This document shows, in pieces, positions 17,195 through 27,137 of a DNA stretch of 64,000 nt; positions within the stretch are counted from its first letter, which is position 1; every line of letters starts with the position of its first letter. The DNA is from Ferrimonas pelagia (GTDB lineage: Bacteria; Pseudomonadota; Gammaproteobacteria; Enterobacterales; Shewanellaceae), in NCBI RefSeq assembly GCF_039543565.1, contig NZ_BAABJZ010000103.1, positions 1 to 64,000 of the forward strand, read 5' to 3'. The translations under genes and the position numbers were made by a program. The notes under the pieces are model-generated. The model saw only the letters and a program-made list of their open reading frames with translations. It had not been told where the DNA came from and ran no database searches.

Positions 17195-19546
17195 TTAACG
17201 CGCCGTCTTTGCGCCGGCACGAGAGCCTTTGCCTCGCCCTGAAGCGCCATTGCCTTTACCGCCCGCTTGGTCCTTGTTTGGGCCGCCGCGACCGCTCCCC
17301 GGCTTACCCGCCGGCTTAGAGTTGCCATGACGGCTGCCCTTGCCCGCGCTCTCGGCGCCCTCGCCTTTGCCTTTAAAGCCCCCTTTCGCGGCTTTTCGAG
17401 TCTTTTCGAACTGGCCCAGCCCGGTATGACGCGACAACGCCGGCTTACCCGATCCTTTCTGACCGCCCGGTCGTTGACCGCGCCCTTCGCCGCGACCGGC
17501 TGGCGGCACCAGACAGTTGGCGCTGGTGCCGATCAAACGGGTCAGGCCCATATTGGTCAATGCTTCGCGAATGAGCGGCCAGTTTTCCTGATCGTGATAA
17601 CGCAGCAGCGCCTTGTGCAGACGACGCTGACGTCCGCCCTTGGCCACCGGCACGGTATCGGATTTATGGCTGACTTTACGCAGGGAGTTCTTCTCGGTAT
17701 GCCACACCGCCGTGGCATTGGCCAGCGGCGATGGGTAGAAGTTTTGCACCTGATCCAGCTTAAAGTCGTTCTGCTTGAGCCACTGGGCCAGATGCACCAT
17801 ATCTTCATCCGTCGTGCCCGGGTGGGCCGAGATGAAGTACGGGATCAAATATTGTTTCTTGCCCGCCTCTTTCGAGTACTTATCAAACAGCGCTTTGAAG
17901 CGATCGTAGCTGCCCATGCCCGGCTTCATCATCACCGACAATGGCCCCTCTTCGGTGTGCTCCGGGGCGATCTTCAGATAGCCACCGACATGGTGGGACG
18001 CCAGCTCTTTGACGTAGCGCGGATCCTCCACCGCCAAGTCGTAACGTACCCCGGAGGCGATCAGGATCTTCTTGATCCCCGGGATCTTGCGCGCCGCGCG
18101 GTACAGATCGATGGTCGGGGTATGATCGGTGTCCATATGGCCACAGATATCCGGATAGATGCAGGACAAGCGGCGACAGGTGGCCTCCGCTTTCGGGCTC
18201 TTACAGCGCAGGTGATACATGTTGGCGGTCGGGCCGCCCAAGTCGGAGATCACCCCAGTAAAGCCCGGCACCTTCTGTTTGATCTCCTCGATCTCATTGA
18301 GGATCGAGTCCTGGCTGCGGCTCTGAATGATGCGGCCTTCATGCTCGGTGATGGAGCAGAACGAACAGCCGCCGAAGCAGCCGCGCATGATGTTGATCGA
18401 GGTTTTGATCATGTCATACGCCGGGATCTTCTTGCCGGTGTACTTCGGGTGCGGCACCCGGGCGTAGGGCAGCGCAAACACCCCGTCCATCTCTTCCGTG
18501 TCCAGCGGAATGGCCGGCGGATTGAGCCAGATATGGCGATCGCCATGGCGCTGCATCAGCGCACGGGCGCAGCCAGGATTGGTTTCCAGATGGAAGATCC
18601 GCGAAGTGTGGGCATACAGCACCTTATCCACCCGCACCTGATCGTACGCCGGCAGCAGGATGTACTGCTTCTCCCACGGCTTGGGCTTCTTACCTGCATT
18701 TGCAGGCTGAATGGTGATGGGCTTGGCGCTCTGATTGACCGGCGCATCATCAAACTTGCTGCCCTTGTCGCAGCCCATGTCGTCCGCGCCATAGGGATTG
18801 GGAATAGGGTCGATTTTACCCGGTGTATCCAGGGTGGTGGAATCCAGGCCGCTCCACTCGGGCAGCGCGTCCTTGGTCAGAAAACCGGTGCCTCGCACGT
18901 CGGTGATCGACTTAATGTCGTCCCCCGCCGCCAGACGATGGGCCACTTCGATCAGCGGACGCTCGGCGTTGCCGTAAATGAGCATATCCGCCTTGGCATC
19001 AAACAGCACAGAGCGACGCACTTTATCTGACCAGTAATCATAGTGGGCGATACGGCGCAGGCTGGCCTCGATGCCACCAATAATGACCGGCACCTCCTTG
19101 AAGGCTTCCTTACAACGCTGGGTGTACGCCAGGGTGGCGCGATCCGGCCGCTTACCGTGCACATTGTCCGGCGTGTAGGCATCGTCATGACGCAAACGGC
19201 GCTCGGCGGTGTAGTGGTTGATCATCGAGTCCATGTTGCCGGCGGTGACACCGAAAAACAGGTTGGGCTGCCCCAGCGCCATAAAGGCGTCTTTGCTGTG
19301 CCAGTCGGGCTGATCGATGATCCCCACTCGAAAGCCCTGTGCCTCGAGCATGCGGCCGATGATCGCCATGCCAAAGCTGGGATGATCGACATAGGCATCC
19401 CCGGTCACCAACACGATGTCGCAACTGTCCCAACCCAACTTGGCCATCTCTTTACGAGTGGTGGGCAAAAACGGCGCGGCGCCGAAGCACTCCGCCCAGA
19501 ATTTGGGATAGTCGAACAGTTTGGTTTCAGGGGTCTGGATCATCAC
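17195..19546 (-). CDS. ygiQ: YgiQ family radical SAM protein
   Basis: A 783-residue radical SAM protein. The iron-sulfur cluster motif is CxxxCxxC at Cys390, Cys394 and Cys397 (MRGCFGGCSFC), within the long N-terminal YgiQ region that starts near LFDYPKFWAECFG. The last 120 residues or so are low-complexity, rich in Lys, Gly, Ala and Arg, and probably disordered and nucleic-acid attracting. The reaction catalysed by YgiQ is not established. It converges on the MbaA-like gene with a 70-base gap and no obvious terminator. Confidence 0.9.
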   Translation of the reverse strand: MMIQTPETKLFDYPKFWAECFGAAPFLPTTRKEMAKLGWDSCDIVLVTGDAYVDHPSFGMAIIGRMLEAQGFRVGIIDQPDWHSKDAFMALGQPNLFFGVTAGNMDSMINHYTAERRLRHDDAYTPDNVHGKRPDRATLAYTQRCKEAFKEVPVIIGGIEASLRRIAHYDYWSDKVRRSVLFDAKADMLIYGNAERPLIEVAHRLAAGDDIKSITDVRGTGFLTKDALPEWSGLDSTTLDTPGKIDPIPNPYGADDMGCDKGSKFDDAPVNQSAKPITIQPANAGKKPKPWEKQYILLPAYDQVRVDKVLYAHTSRIFHLETNPGCARALMQRHGDRHIWLNPPAIPLDTEEMDGVFALPYARVPHPKYTGKKIPAYDMIKTSINIMRGCFGGCSFCSITEHEGRIIQSRSQDSILNEIEEIKQKVPGFTGVISDLGGPTANMYHLRCKSPKAEATCRRLSCIYPDICGHMDTDHTPTIDLYRAARKIPGIKKILIASGVRYDLAVEDPRYVKELASHHVGGYLKIAPEHTEEGPLSVMMKPGMGSYDRFKALFDKYSKEAGKKQYLIPYFISAHPGTTDEDMVHLAQWLKQNDFKLDQVQNFYPSPLANATAVWHTEKNSLRKVSHKSDTVPVAKGGRQRRLHKALLRYHDQENWPLIREALTNMGLTRLIGTSANCLVPPAGRGEGRGQRPGGQKGSGKPALSRHTGLGQFEKTRKAAKGGFKGKGEGAESAGKGSRHGNSKPAGKPGSGRGGPNKDQAGGKGNGASGRGKGSRAGAKTAR

Positions 19547-19729
19547 TCTTCCTCACTAGGCGGCTTTTTTAAGGGGCAAAGGCCGCTCGGGCGCGGATTG
19601 TAGCAGTTTAGCGGGTTGGACGCGATGATGGTTTTTTGTGCACTTGGGTTCACACTCCACGATCCCGCCTCTTGCCTGAGTGACGCTCAGGCAAAACACT
19701 GCTGCAAAAAGGGCGCACAGGGATAAAGC

Positions 19730-20410
19730 GTGTTCATGAAGCAGCATTTTTCAATCGGGTTCAGTCTAGTCGTCACAGTGGCCGGGTTTCTTGCTATCGC
19801 GTTTTTTGTCATGCCACAGGGCCATGCGCTGGGACTCTCCCAGATAGCAACCCAGTCGTTAGCGTTCATCCTACTCGGCGCTCTCATCACACTGTGCTAC
19901 TGGCTGCGCTTCGGCGCGCAAACCCGCCAGCAAATGGCGTGTGTTCGCCCAAAGGGCGACCGGCGTTTTTATCGCCAGCTATTCTTGCTCACGCTCGCTT
20001 TCTGGCTGCTAAAAGATCTCCTGCTGCCATTCCCTGAGTCGGATTTCGCCTGGATCCGCCCCTGGCTCAAGGGCAACCATTTAGGCCTGGTCGTGCTGTA
20101 TATCGTGGTGGTTGCGCCGATCATCGAAGAATTGATCTTCCGTCAGTTTTTGTTTCAGTCGCTGCAGCGACTGTGGCGCTCCCCCTGGCCGACCATCTGC
20201 CTGGCCTCGCTGCCATGGGCGCTGCTGCACAGTCAGTACGGTGCTCTTTTTCTTGGGCTGATCTTTAGCTTCGGCCTCTTGCTCGGTTGGGTTCGCTATC
20301 GCAGTCAGTCGCTGCTTCTTCCCATATTGATCCACGCCCTGCTCAACCTGTTGGCCTGCCTGATGTACGCCCTCGGCTGGGGGGTCTATCAAGGGATCGG
20401 CGGACTCTGA
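19730..20410 (+). CDS. CPBP family intramembrane metalloprotease
   Basis: A 226-residue membrane protein with about six to seven helices. It carries the CPBP (Abi) motifs: EELIFRQFLF with the paired Glu and Arg, a His in LLHSQYGALF, and HALLN near the C-terminus. These are proposed metal ligands of type II CAAX prenyl protease-like enzymes. Bacterial members act in varied roles, and no substrate can be named here. GTG at 19730 has AGGG at the best spacing; ATG 19736 two codons later is the alternative. Confidence 0.8.
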   Translation: MFMKQHFSIGFSLVVTVAGFLAIAFFVMPQGHALGLSQIATQSLAFILLGALITLCYWLRFGAQTRQQMACVRPKGDRRFYRQLFLLTLAFWLLKDLLLPFPESDFAWIRPWLKGNHLGLVVLYIVVVAPIIEELIFRQFLFQSLQRLWRSPWPTICLASLPWALLHSQYGALFLGLIFSFGLLLGWVRYRSQSLLLPILIHALLNLLACLMYALGWGVYQGIGGL

Positions 20411-20527
20411 TCGCAAGCGACGGATCTCAGCGGCAAGCTGAGGAGGGAGCTTGGCTCCGCCGTTCCTTGAAACGCCCAGATCCGATAACATGCCGGTCGG
20501 ACGGACAACTCAGGGATGGAAACCAGA

Positions 20528-21387
20528 ATGGCGCAGGTTGGAACCAATGCACTCATCATCGAAGGCGGCGCGATGCGCGCCGTGTTCTCCTGCGGCGTGC
20601 TGGATCACTTTCTCGACGTGGATTTTGATCCCTTCGATAGCCTGTGGGCGGTGTCCGCCGGCACCACCAACCTGGCCTCTTTTCTGGCGCGGATGCGCGG
20701 CCGCAATCACGCCATTTATACTGACTACAGCTGCGCAAACCCTTCATCACTCCGGGTCAATTTCTGCGGGGTGGCCACCTGATCGATCTCGATTGGCTGT
20801 GGCAGATCACCCTGACGGAGCTGCCCATCGACTGGGACACGTTACGCGCCGAATCACGGCCCTACTTTCTTGGCGTCACCGACACCCACACCGGCCAGGC
20901 CCACTATCTGCAACCGGAATTGGCCCAGTTAGCGGAAACCATGAAAGCCAGCAGCGCCATGCCGGTGGCCTATCGAGGGGGCGTCACGCTTGGGGATGAT
21001 AACTTCGTCGATGGTGGGGTGGCCGACGCCATTCCGGTGGCCGAGGCGATCCGTCGTGGGGCCAAGCGGCTCCTGATACTGCGCAGCCAAACCGCCGACT
21101 ATCGCAAACGCGCACCGGCTTCGCCCAGGCTACTCAAGCACCTGCTGCGTAAGACCCCGGGCTTGATCGCGCCGATGCTGCAGCGGGCCGAGCAGTACAA
21201 CGCCACGTTGGATCTGATCCGTCAGCCCCCCAAGGGCGTGGAGATCATCGAGATCTGTCCGCCGCCCTCATTCCAGCTCAAACGCCTCACCCGCAGCGCC
21301 GCTCCCTTGCAGCAGGGCTATCAACTGGGGCTGGAAGCGGGCGTCGAGGCGATAACCCGCTGGCACGAGGCGGATAACTTCGCCTAG
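20528..21387 (+). pseudogene. Patatin-like phospholipase, interrupted by a frameshift
   Basis: The 5' frame (20528 to about 20730) encodes a patatin start: IIEGGAMRAVFSCGVLDHFL (oxyanion loop) and AVSAGTTN, the nucleophile-serine elbow with the first Gly replaced by Ala. Beyond the TDYS codons near 20729 that frame runs to a stop at 20780-20782. Another frame, open from about 20731, continues the family pattern (RKPFITPGQFLRGGHLIDLDW), includes VDGGVADAIP with the catalytic Asp, and ends at 21387. One missing base near 20729-20731 would reconcile them. This is either a real inactivating deletion or a sequence error. No slippery heptamer is visible. Confidence 0.75.
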
Positions 21388-22172
21388 TGACGCTGCGTAA
21401 TGGCGCGCGCGGTGATCCGATCGATCCAGCCCGGCGCCAGCAGTTTGACCCAGCGGCCCAGTCGGGCACGCCAGGAGCCCAGCCATAGGCGCTGGCGCCG
21501 CTCGATGGCACGGTGCATCAGGACGGCACACTTCTGCGCCGTCATGATCTTACCCTCCTGCATTGGCGAGTCGCCCAGCGGTTGCCCATCGGCGCCTATC
21601 GCCCGTCGATGGGTCTCGGTCAGGACAAAATCCGGACACAGCTGCGTCACATCAACGCCACTGCCGAGCAGCTCGATCCGCAATGATTCAAAAAAGCCCA
21701 CCACCGCGTGTTTGGAGGCGGCATAACCCGAACGCTCCGGCACCCCGGTCAGCCCCGCTACCGAGGCCACTGCCACCAGATGGCCCCGACTTTGTTTCAG
21801 CGCCGGCAGCGCGGCCTGCGTCATAAAGACCGCCCCTAAGTAGTTGACCTGCATCAGTCGCTGCAATACGTCACTCTGCTGTAGGGCGTCGAATCGACTC
21901 CACATGGTCATACCGGCATTACAGATCAGCACATCAATGCGGCCAAAGTGCGCCAACGCCGCATCGATCACTGATTGACACTGACTGGCCTTTGCCACAT
22001 CACAGGGGCACACCAGCGCCTCACCCGGCAACGCCTCCGCCAGCGACGTCAGCCGGGCCTGATCCCGCGCGGCGATCACCAGCTTGGCGCCCTGGCCACT
22101 CAATTGCTGCGCCAGCGCCCGACCTATCCCTTCAGAAGCCCCGGTCAGGATCACCACTTTTCCTTGCATCAT
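21384..22172 (-). CDS. Short-chain dehydrogenase/reductase
   Basis: A 262-residue classical SDR. It has the cofactor loop TGASEGIG, the NAG motif (CNAGMTMW), the catalytic Ser in VASVAG, and YAASK with catalytic Tyr and Lys. It is an NAD(P)-dependent oxidoreductase of unknown substrate. The Arg in AARDQARL suggests an NADP preference. I chose ATG 22172 because the longer frame adds 13 residues upstream of the Rossmann start and GGAGGCGC stands before 22172. Its stop overlaps the patatin stop by three bases, tail to tail. Confidence 0.85.
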   Translation of the reverse strand: MMQGKVVILTGASEGIGRALAQQLSGQGAKLVIAARDQARLTSLAEALPGEALVCPCDVAKASQCQSVIDAALAHFGRIDVLICNAGMTMWSRFDALQQSDVLQRLMQVNYLGAVFMTQAALPALKQSRGHLVAVASVAGLTGVPERSGYAASKHAVVGFFESLRIELLGSGVDVTQLCPDFVLTETHRRAIGADGQPLGDSPMQEGKIMTAQKCAVLMHRAIERRQRLWLGSWRARLGRWVKLLAPGWIDRITARAITQRH

Positions 22173-22213
22173 TGCGCCTCCCTGCTGGGCAACGTCACCG
22201 CAACGCTGCAACC

Positions 22214-22238
22214 AAAAAGCGGCGCCCGAAGGCGCCGC
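22214..22238 (-). terminator. Rho-independent terminator of the 22252-24873 gene
   Basis: On the minus strand an 8-bp stem GCGGCGCC/GGCGCCGC closes a TTCG tetraloop and is followed by TTTTT. It lies 14 bases beyond the stop of the upstream GGDEF/EAL gene. Confidence 0.9.
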
Positions 22239-22251
22239 ACACTGTCTGTTA

Positions 22252-24873
22252 TCAGGTTTCCATCATCGCATCTTGCGCTTCAAGCACCGGATGGTAGGTT
22301 TCCAGATCCTTCGGCCGGCCTAAGCCATAGCCCTGGGCGTAGTTCACCCCGATGGTCTTGAGCCGCTGCAGGGTTTCCTGATCCTCGACAAACTCCGCCA
22401 CGGTCTCGATCCCCATCACCCGACAAACATCGTGGATGGATTTAACGATGGCGTAGTCCTTGGGGTTGTTGGCCAGATTGCGGACAAAGCAGCCGTCGAT
22501 CTTAACGTAATCCACCGGCAACTGGCGCAGATAGCCGTAAGAGGCAAAGCCGGAGCCAAAATCATCCAGTGCGAAGGCAAAGCCACGACGGCGCAAGGCA
22601 TGCAGGATCTCCAGCGCGTGATTTTCATTGCCAATGGCGGCGGTTTCCGTCACCTCAAAGCAGACGGTGTGGCTAGGGATCCGATAGGTTTCGCACATCT
22701 GATCGATGTAACTCACTAGGCCGTCACTGGATAAGGTGGTGCCCGACAGGTTGATGGAGATCACCTGACTGTCCCAAAGATGGCTGTTGCGCGCCAGCCA
22801 CTCGAAGGATTTGCGGATCACCGCTCGGTCCACCTGCGGCATCAGATTGAAGCGCTCCGCCGCCGCAATGAATTGGCCCGGCGCCAGAATGCGGCCGCCC
22901 TCCTCTTTAATGCGCAGCAAGATCTCACATTTACGCTTATCGCTGCTGCCGTGCACCGGCTCGATCGGCTGATAGAACAGCACCAGATCATCATTAACGA
23001 TGGCATCATTGATCCGCATCGCCCACAGCGGCGCATTGCGCTGATGCGCCAGATCCTGATCCAGCGAATCAAAGAAGTGGATCTGACTCTCGCCCCCCTT
23101 GGCCTTGGTGGCGTGACAGGCGATCTCCGCATCCTTGAAGGTTTCCCGCGGCGTCTGCTCACCGTGGCGCAGAAAGGCCACCCCGATGCTGATCCCCACT
23201 TTATAGCTGCCCGAATCCCAATACAGGGTGATCCCCTGCACGCCATCACTGAGGGTCTTGAGCAGCCGGGCCGCTTCCAGCGCCGAGGTGTCCGGCATGA
23301 TTAAGGCAAACTCGTCCCCGCCGATCCGGGCCAACAGATCACCCGAACGGCAGCACTGCGTCATCTCATGCGCCACATCCCGGAGCATGCGATCACCGGC
23401 TTCGTGGCCGCAACTGTCGTTGATAAGTTTAAACCGGTTTAGATCCATGTAACACACCGCGTGCTGGCCCCGGCGTTTCGCCAGATCATCCAGCGTGCGC
23501 TCAAACACATGGCGATTAAACAACCCGGTGGTGTGATCCCGTTCGGACTTTTGCTGCAGCTCTTGCTTCATCTGCTCTGAGCGGGTCACATCGCGCAGCA
23601 CCATCACTGCCCCCAGCGTATTGCCTTCGCCGTCGAGCGTACGTGCCGCATTGTATTCCAAGGTTTGCCAACGCTCACCACGCGGCACAACCACCTTGCC
23701 TTCCTGATTGATGCGACCGGATCCCAGCAGCTCCGTCAGCGCGCCATGCAACTCCTGACCGGCGCTGCCCGCCACCAAACTCGATAGGGTACACTGACGC
23801 ACCGGGCCGTGATCCACCGCCAGAAGACGCTCCGCCACCGGGTTCACCAGCTCGATCCGAGCCTTGTTGTCCACCATTACCACCGCATCGCTGACCGCCC
23901 GCAACAGGGTATTCTTTTGCTGGCGGTTATGGTGGCGCTGACGGAACAGCTCGTTGCATAGCTGGGCCAACTCCGCCAACTCCCGATCCCCACCCAGTGG
24001 CATCGGCTGGCTCTGTTTATGGTTGGCCAATTGACTGTCTAACTGAATCGAAAAACGCCGCAGCGGGTGCAGCATGGAGCGTTGTGCCAACAAAAAAAAC
24101 AGCAAGAGCGCAACCAAGATCAGGGTCAGCATCAGCAACTGCAGGTGCAGCATCTTGCTACTGAGATCGTCGGTAAATTGACTGCGATACTGAGGCTTCA
24201 GCTCGAGCGGCGGACCAAACAGCGTCGGCAACTGCAACGCCTGAGGGGTGGTCAGCTCGGCTGGGACAATGCGCACCCCATCCATGCGAACGTGGCGAGC
24301 GATCAAGGGCTGGATCACCTCTTCGTTGATCGTCTGCACCATCAAGAGTCCGCGCCAGCTTCGATGCTTCAAAGGCAGCGAGATATAGGCTAAGGGCTGA
24401 TCACGCAGGCTGGCAAAACCGCTGCGCTCGGTCTGAAAGCCCTCATTCGCTAACTGGGGCTCCAGCTCTTTTACCAAGGCCTCCAAGGTGCCATCGCTTT
24501 GGCGACTGTTGGGCAACAGAGGTCGCAGCTCGCCATGGTGGTTCACCACCAACACCCAATGCCGGGCCAGATAGCTGCGCAACAACAGGTGATCCTGTAC
24601 CTCATGGCGCGACAACTCCACCGCCGTACGCACCTCCAGCAACTCGCTGCGGCGTTGCTGCAACAAGCCATCAAACTCGACCTGCAGATTTGCGCGTTCA
24701 AGTCCCTGTTGCTGCTGGTTAAACCGGCTAACGCCATCACGAGTCAGACCGTACACCGCCAACGAGACCAACAACAGGACTGGCATCAGCAGGCCAAACA
24801 CCAATAATATCAAACGACGGGAAAGCTTTATGGCTGGCAACGATCTGAACCCCGTTCTGGCGCCTGTGGGCAT
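22252..24873 (-). CDS. Membrane PAS-GGDEF-EAL c-di-GMP protein
   Basis: An 873-residue inner-membrane signalling protein. It has a first helix at about 18-43, a periplasmic region, a second helix at about 245-265, a HAMP-like linker and a PAS domain from about 320. A GGDEF domain follows with an intact GGDEF signature near 518, then an EAL domain starting near 649 as E-I-L-L-R. The EAL part keeps DDFGSGFASYGYL, KIDG, AEFVE and QGYGLGRP, so both synthesis and breakdown of c-di-GMP are possible. AGGA precedes the ATG. It is transcribed alone with its own terminator. Confidence 0.88.
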   Translation of the reverse strand: MPTGARTGFRSLPAIKLSRRLILLVFGLLMPVLLLVSLAVYGLTRDGVSRFNQQQQGLERANLQVEFDGLLQQRRSELLEVRTAVELSRHEVQDHLLLRSYLARHWVLVVNHHGELRPLLPNSRQSDGTLEALVKELEPQLANEGFQTERSGFASLRDQPLAYISLPLKHRSWRGLLMVQTINEEVIQPLIARHVRMDGVRIVPAELTTPQALQLPTLFGPPLELKPQYRSQFTDDLSSKMLHLQLLMLTLILVALLLFFLLAQRSMLHPLRRFSIQLDSQLANHKQSQPMPLGGDRELAELAQLCNELFRQRHHNRQQKNTLLRAVSDAVVMVDNKARIELVNPVAERLLAVDHGPVRQCTLSSLVAGSAGQELHGALTELLGSGRINQEGKVVVPRGERWQTLEYNAARTLDGEGNTLGAVMVLRDVTRSEQMKQELQQKSERDHTTGLFNRHVFERTLDDLAKRRGQHAVCYMDLNRFKLINDSCGHEAGDRMLRDVAHEMTQCCRSGDLLARIGGDEFALIMPDTSALEAARLLKTLSDGVQGITLYWDSGSYKVGISIGVAFLRHGEQTPRETFKDAEIACHATKAKGGESQIHFFDSLDQDLAHQRNAPLWAMRINDAIVNDDLVLFYQPIEPVHGSSDKRKCEILLRIKEEGGRILAPGQFIAAAERFNLMPQVDRAVIRKSFEWLARNSHLWDSQVISINLSGTTLSSDGLVSYIDQMCETYRIPSHTVCFEVTETAAIGNENHALEILHALRRRGFAFALDDFGSGFASYGYLRQLPVDYVKIDGCFVRNLANNPKDYAIVKSIHDVCRVMGIETVAEFVEDQETLQRLKTIGVNYAQGYGLGRPKDLETYHPVLEAQDAMMET

Positions 24874-24953
24874 CTCAAAATTCCTAACTAGCGACCAATT
24901 AAAAAAATATCTTTAAAAAATAAAAGCATACCAGCCTAACCCCACTCCTAGAT

Positions 24954-25532
24954 GTGAGCAAACTGATGGCCAGCTTCCCGATCTCTCCCCATGCTTGTCG
25001 GCATTGCCAGGACAAACTTGAGCCCAACCCCGTCACTCAGTTAGACGGCCGCGCCCGCCTGTTGATCATCGGTCAAGCGCCGGGACTGAAGGTACATCAA
25101 ACTGGGATCCCATGGAACGATCCCAGCGGTCAACGCCTGCGCCAGTGGCTCAACATGCCACCCGAGACTTTCTACGATCCGGCGCACGTCGCTATCCTGC
25201 CGATGGGATTTTGCTATCCGGGCCGGGGGCGCCATGGCGATAATCCGCCGGATCCGCGCTGTGCGCCTCTATGGCACGGCCCCATCCTCAACGCCCTGCC
25301 CAATATCGAACTCACCTTGCTGATCGGTCAATACGCCCAGCGCCATTACCTAGCGTCATTCTCCACTTTGACAGAGACGGTGCAACGTTGGCAAACCTGG
25401 GCCCCCTCACAGCTGCCTTTGCCCCACCCTTCGCCCAGAAACAATCTCTGGCTTCGGCGCAATCCCTGGTTTGAGCGCGAACTGATACCGGCTCTCCAGC
25501 GGCGGATCCTGGCGATGGGCCTGTCAGCCTAA
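24954..25532 (+). CDS. Uracil-DNA glycosylase family protein
   Basis: A 192-residue protein of the uracil-DNA glycosylase superfamily. It shows motif A as GQAPG near residue 40 and motif B as PHPSPRN near residue 158, with an early CRHC pair. Members remove damaged bases or have lost activity; the water-activating residue cannot be assigned with certainty here. It is cytoplasmic and stands alone. GTG 24954 or ATG 24966 could start; neither has a strong ribosome site. It is divergent from the GGDEF/EAL gene and converges on hemE. Confidence 0.75.
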   Translation: MSKLMASFPISPHACRHCQDKLEPNPVTQLDGRARLLIIGQAPGLKVHQTGIPWNDPSGQRLRQWLNMPPETFYDPAHVAILPMGFCYPGRGRHGDNPPDPRCAPLWHGPILNALPNIELTLLIGQYAQRHYLASFSTLTETVQRWQTWAPSQLPLPHPSPRNNLWLRRNPWFERELIPALQRRILAMGLSA

Positions 25533-25615
25533 GCACGCCCCAGTGTCGATCCAAACTCGCTGCTGGCAGGCCGCACCCGATAGGGTCCCAGAGGCAAACC
25601 GAGTCTAACTCCCAT

Positions 25616-25643
25616 TAAAAAACCGGCCATGGGCCGGTTTCTT
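25616..25643. terminator. Bidirectional terminator between the glycosylase gene and hemE
   Basis: AAACCGGCC (25619-25627) pairs with GGCCGGTTT (25631-25639) around an ATG loop. AAAAA before it gives a T tract for hemE transcripts, and TTTCTTT after it serves the plus strand. Confidence 0.88.
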
Positions 25644-25674
25644 TAGCAAGACACGGTTTTAACAACAACCGCGC

Positions 25675-26739
25675 TTAACGATGATAAGGCTTGGACAGCT
25701 CATGCACCGCCTTAATAAAGGCGCCGGCATGTTCCGGATCCGCATGCTGGTGGATACCATGCCCCAGATTGAAGACGTGCCCTTCGCCCGGGCCAAACTC
25801 ACCCAGGATCCGGCTCACCTCCTCTTCGATGCGCGGAACCGGTGCATACAGCATCGAAGGATCCATATTGCCCTGCAGCGCCACTTTGTCGCCAACCCGA
25901 GCACGGGCCGCGCGAACATCAACGGTCCAATCCAGACCCACCGCATCACAGCCGGTGGCCGCGATGTCTTCCAACCACTGGCCGCCCCCTTTGGTGAACA
26001 GCACCACTGGCACTTTCTGACCGTCATGATCACGGATCAGACCATCGACGATCTTATGCATGTACTGCAGGGAAAACTCGCGATAGGCCGGCCCGGACAG
26101 TGCGCCGCCCCAGGTATCGAAGATCTGAACCGCTTGCGCGCCCGCTTTGATCTGGGCGTTCAGATATAGGATCACCGACTGCGCCAACTTATCCAGCAAC
26201 AAGTGCATCATCGCCGGCTCAGCAAACGCCATCTTTTTGATCTTAGCGAAATCTTTCGAGCTGCCGCCCTCCACCATGTAGGTCGCCAACGTCCAGGGAC
26301 TGCCGGAGAAGCCGATCAGTGGCACCTCACCTTTGAGCTCACGGCGAATGGTGCGGACTGCATCCATAACGTAGCGCAACTCCCCCTCAGGATCCGGGAT
26401 CGGCAGAGCTTCAATCGCCCGTTGGCTGTCCGCCAAGGTTTGAAAACGTGGACCTTCGCCGGTTTCGAAGTAGAGCCCCAACCCCATCGCATCCGGGATG
26501 GTCAAGATGTCAGAAAACAAAATAGCGGCGTCCAGCGGGAAACGACGCAATGGCTGCAGTGTCACCTCACACGCCAACTCTGGATTCTTACACAGGCTCA
26601 TAAAGTCGCCCGCTTCGGCGCGCGTTGCCCGATATTCAGGTAGGTAACGGCCGGCCTGGCGCATCATCCATACTGGGGTCACGTCCACCGGTTGGCGCAA
26701 CAAAGCTCGCAGGTATCGATCGTTTTTTAATTCTGACAT
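25675..26739 (-). CDS. hemE: Uroporphyrinogen decarboxylase
   Basis: A 354-residue enzyme, the same length as E. coli HemE. The N-terminal signature WMMRQAGRYLPEYR holds the substrate-binding Arg residues. LFSDILTIPDAMG holds the catalytic Asp, and GFSGSPWTLATYM and the C-terminal FNLGHGI are present. It removes four carboxyl groups from uroporphyrinogen III to give coproporphyrinogen III in haem synthesis. The ATG at 26739 follows AGGG and gives the family N-terminus MSELKNDRYL; a 39-residue upstream extension is not convincing. It is monocistronic with a terminator on its 3' side. Confidence 0.96.
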   Translation of the reverse strand: MSELKNDRYLRALLRQPVDVTPVWMMRQAGRYLPEYRATRAEAGDFMSLCKNPELACEVTLQPLRRFPLDAAILFSDILTIPDAMGLGLYFETGEGPRFQTLADSQRAIEALPIPDPEGELRYVMDAVRTIRRELKGEVPLIGFSGSPWTLATYMVEGGSSKDFAKIKKMAFAEPAMMHLLLDKLAQSVILYLNAQIKAGAQAVQIFDTWGGALSGPAYREFSLQYMHKIVDGLIRDHDGQKVPVVLFTKGGGQWLEDIAATGCDAVGLDWTVDVRAARARVGDKVALQGNMDPSMLYAPVPRIEEEVSRILGEFGPGEGHVFNLGHGIHQHADPEHAGAFIKAVHELSKPYHR

Positions 26740-27137
26740 TTTGTTTATCCCTAACGCATAACCAGCAACAAATGTGGCGCCATTGTAGCATCGCGGTAGC
26801 AAATTTATACGTAGCACGCGTGAGACACGCCACAAATTAACCAAACGCCAAAGCATGCAACCATTGCGATAAATCGTGGCGAACCGACATCAGTCGAAAA
26901 AAACTCCCTTGCGCCGCCCCCAATGACCGCGCCCCCGGCGCAATACCCCGCCCCCACTCCGTCTCAGGCTCTCGCTGGCCTGAGTGTCCGGTGCCATTGA
27001 TGGACAGAAGTAACTCCGCGAACCCGCGTTTCACAGTCATGATCCTCTTATCAGCGAAAAAAACCGTTGATCGATTTGCAATCACAGACTTAAATGGAAG
27101 GACGGAGAGACAACAGGGCTTGGAAGAGGACGACGCG
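26740..27137. other. Divergent intergenic region between hemE and rsd
   Basis: About 400 bases holding the 5' flanks of two divergent genes. A candidate rsd promoter lies at 27067-27095. A C-rich tract lies near 26920-26960. No small gene or RNA is recognised. Confidence 0.5.
27067..27095 (+). promoter_or_regulatory. Candidate rsd promoter
   Basis: TTGATC (27067-27072) and TTAAAT (27090-27095) are spaced by 17 bases, 40 to 70 bases before the rsd start. The match to the sigma-70 consensus is fair. Confidence 0.35.

Noticed and set aside
17267..19030. A 587-codon plus-strand frame opposite ygiQ
   Set aside because: Antisense shadow of ygiQ, with no domain of its own.
20720..20745. Programmed ribosomal frameshift in the patatin gene
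   Set aside because: No slippery heptamer or downstream pseudoknot is visible at the crossover; a mutation or sequence error is simpler.
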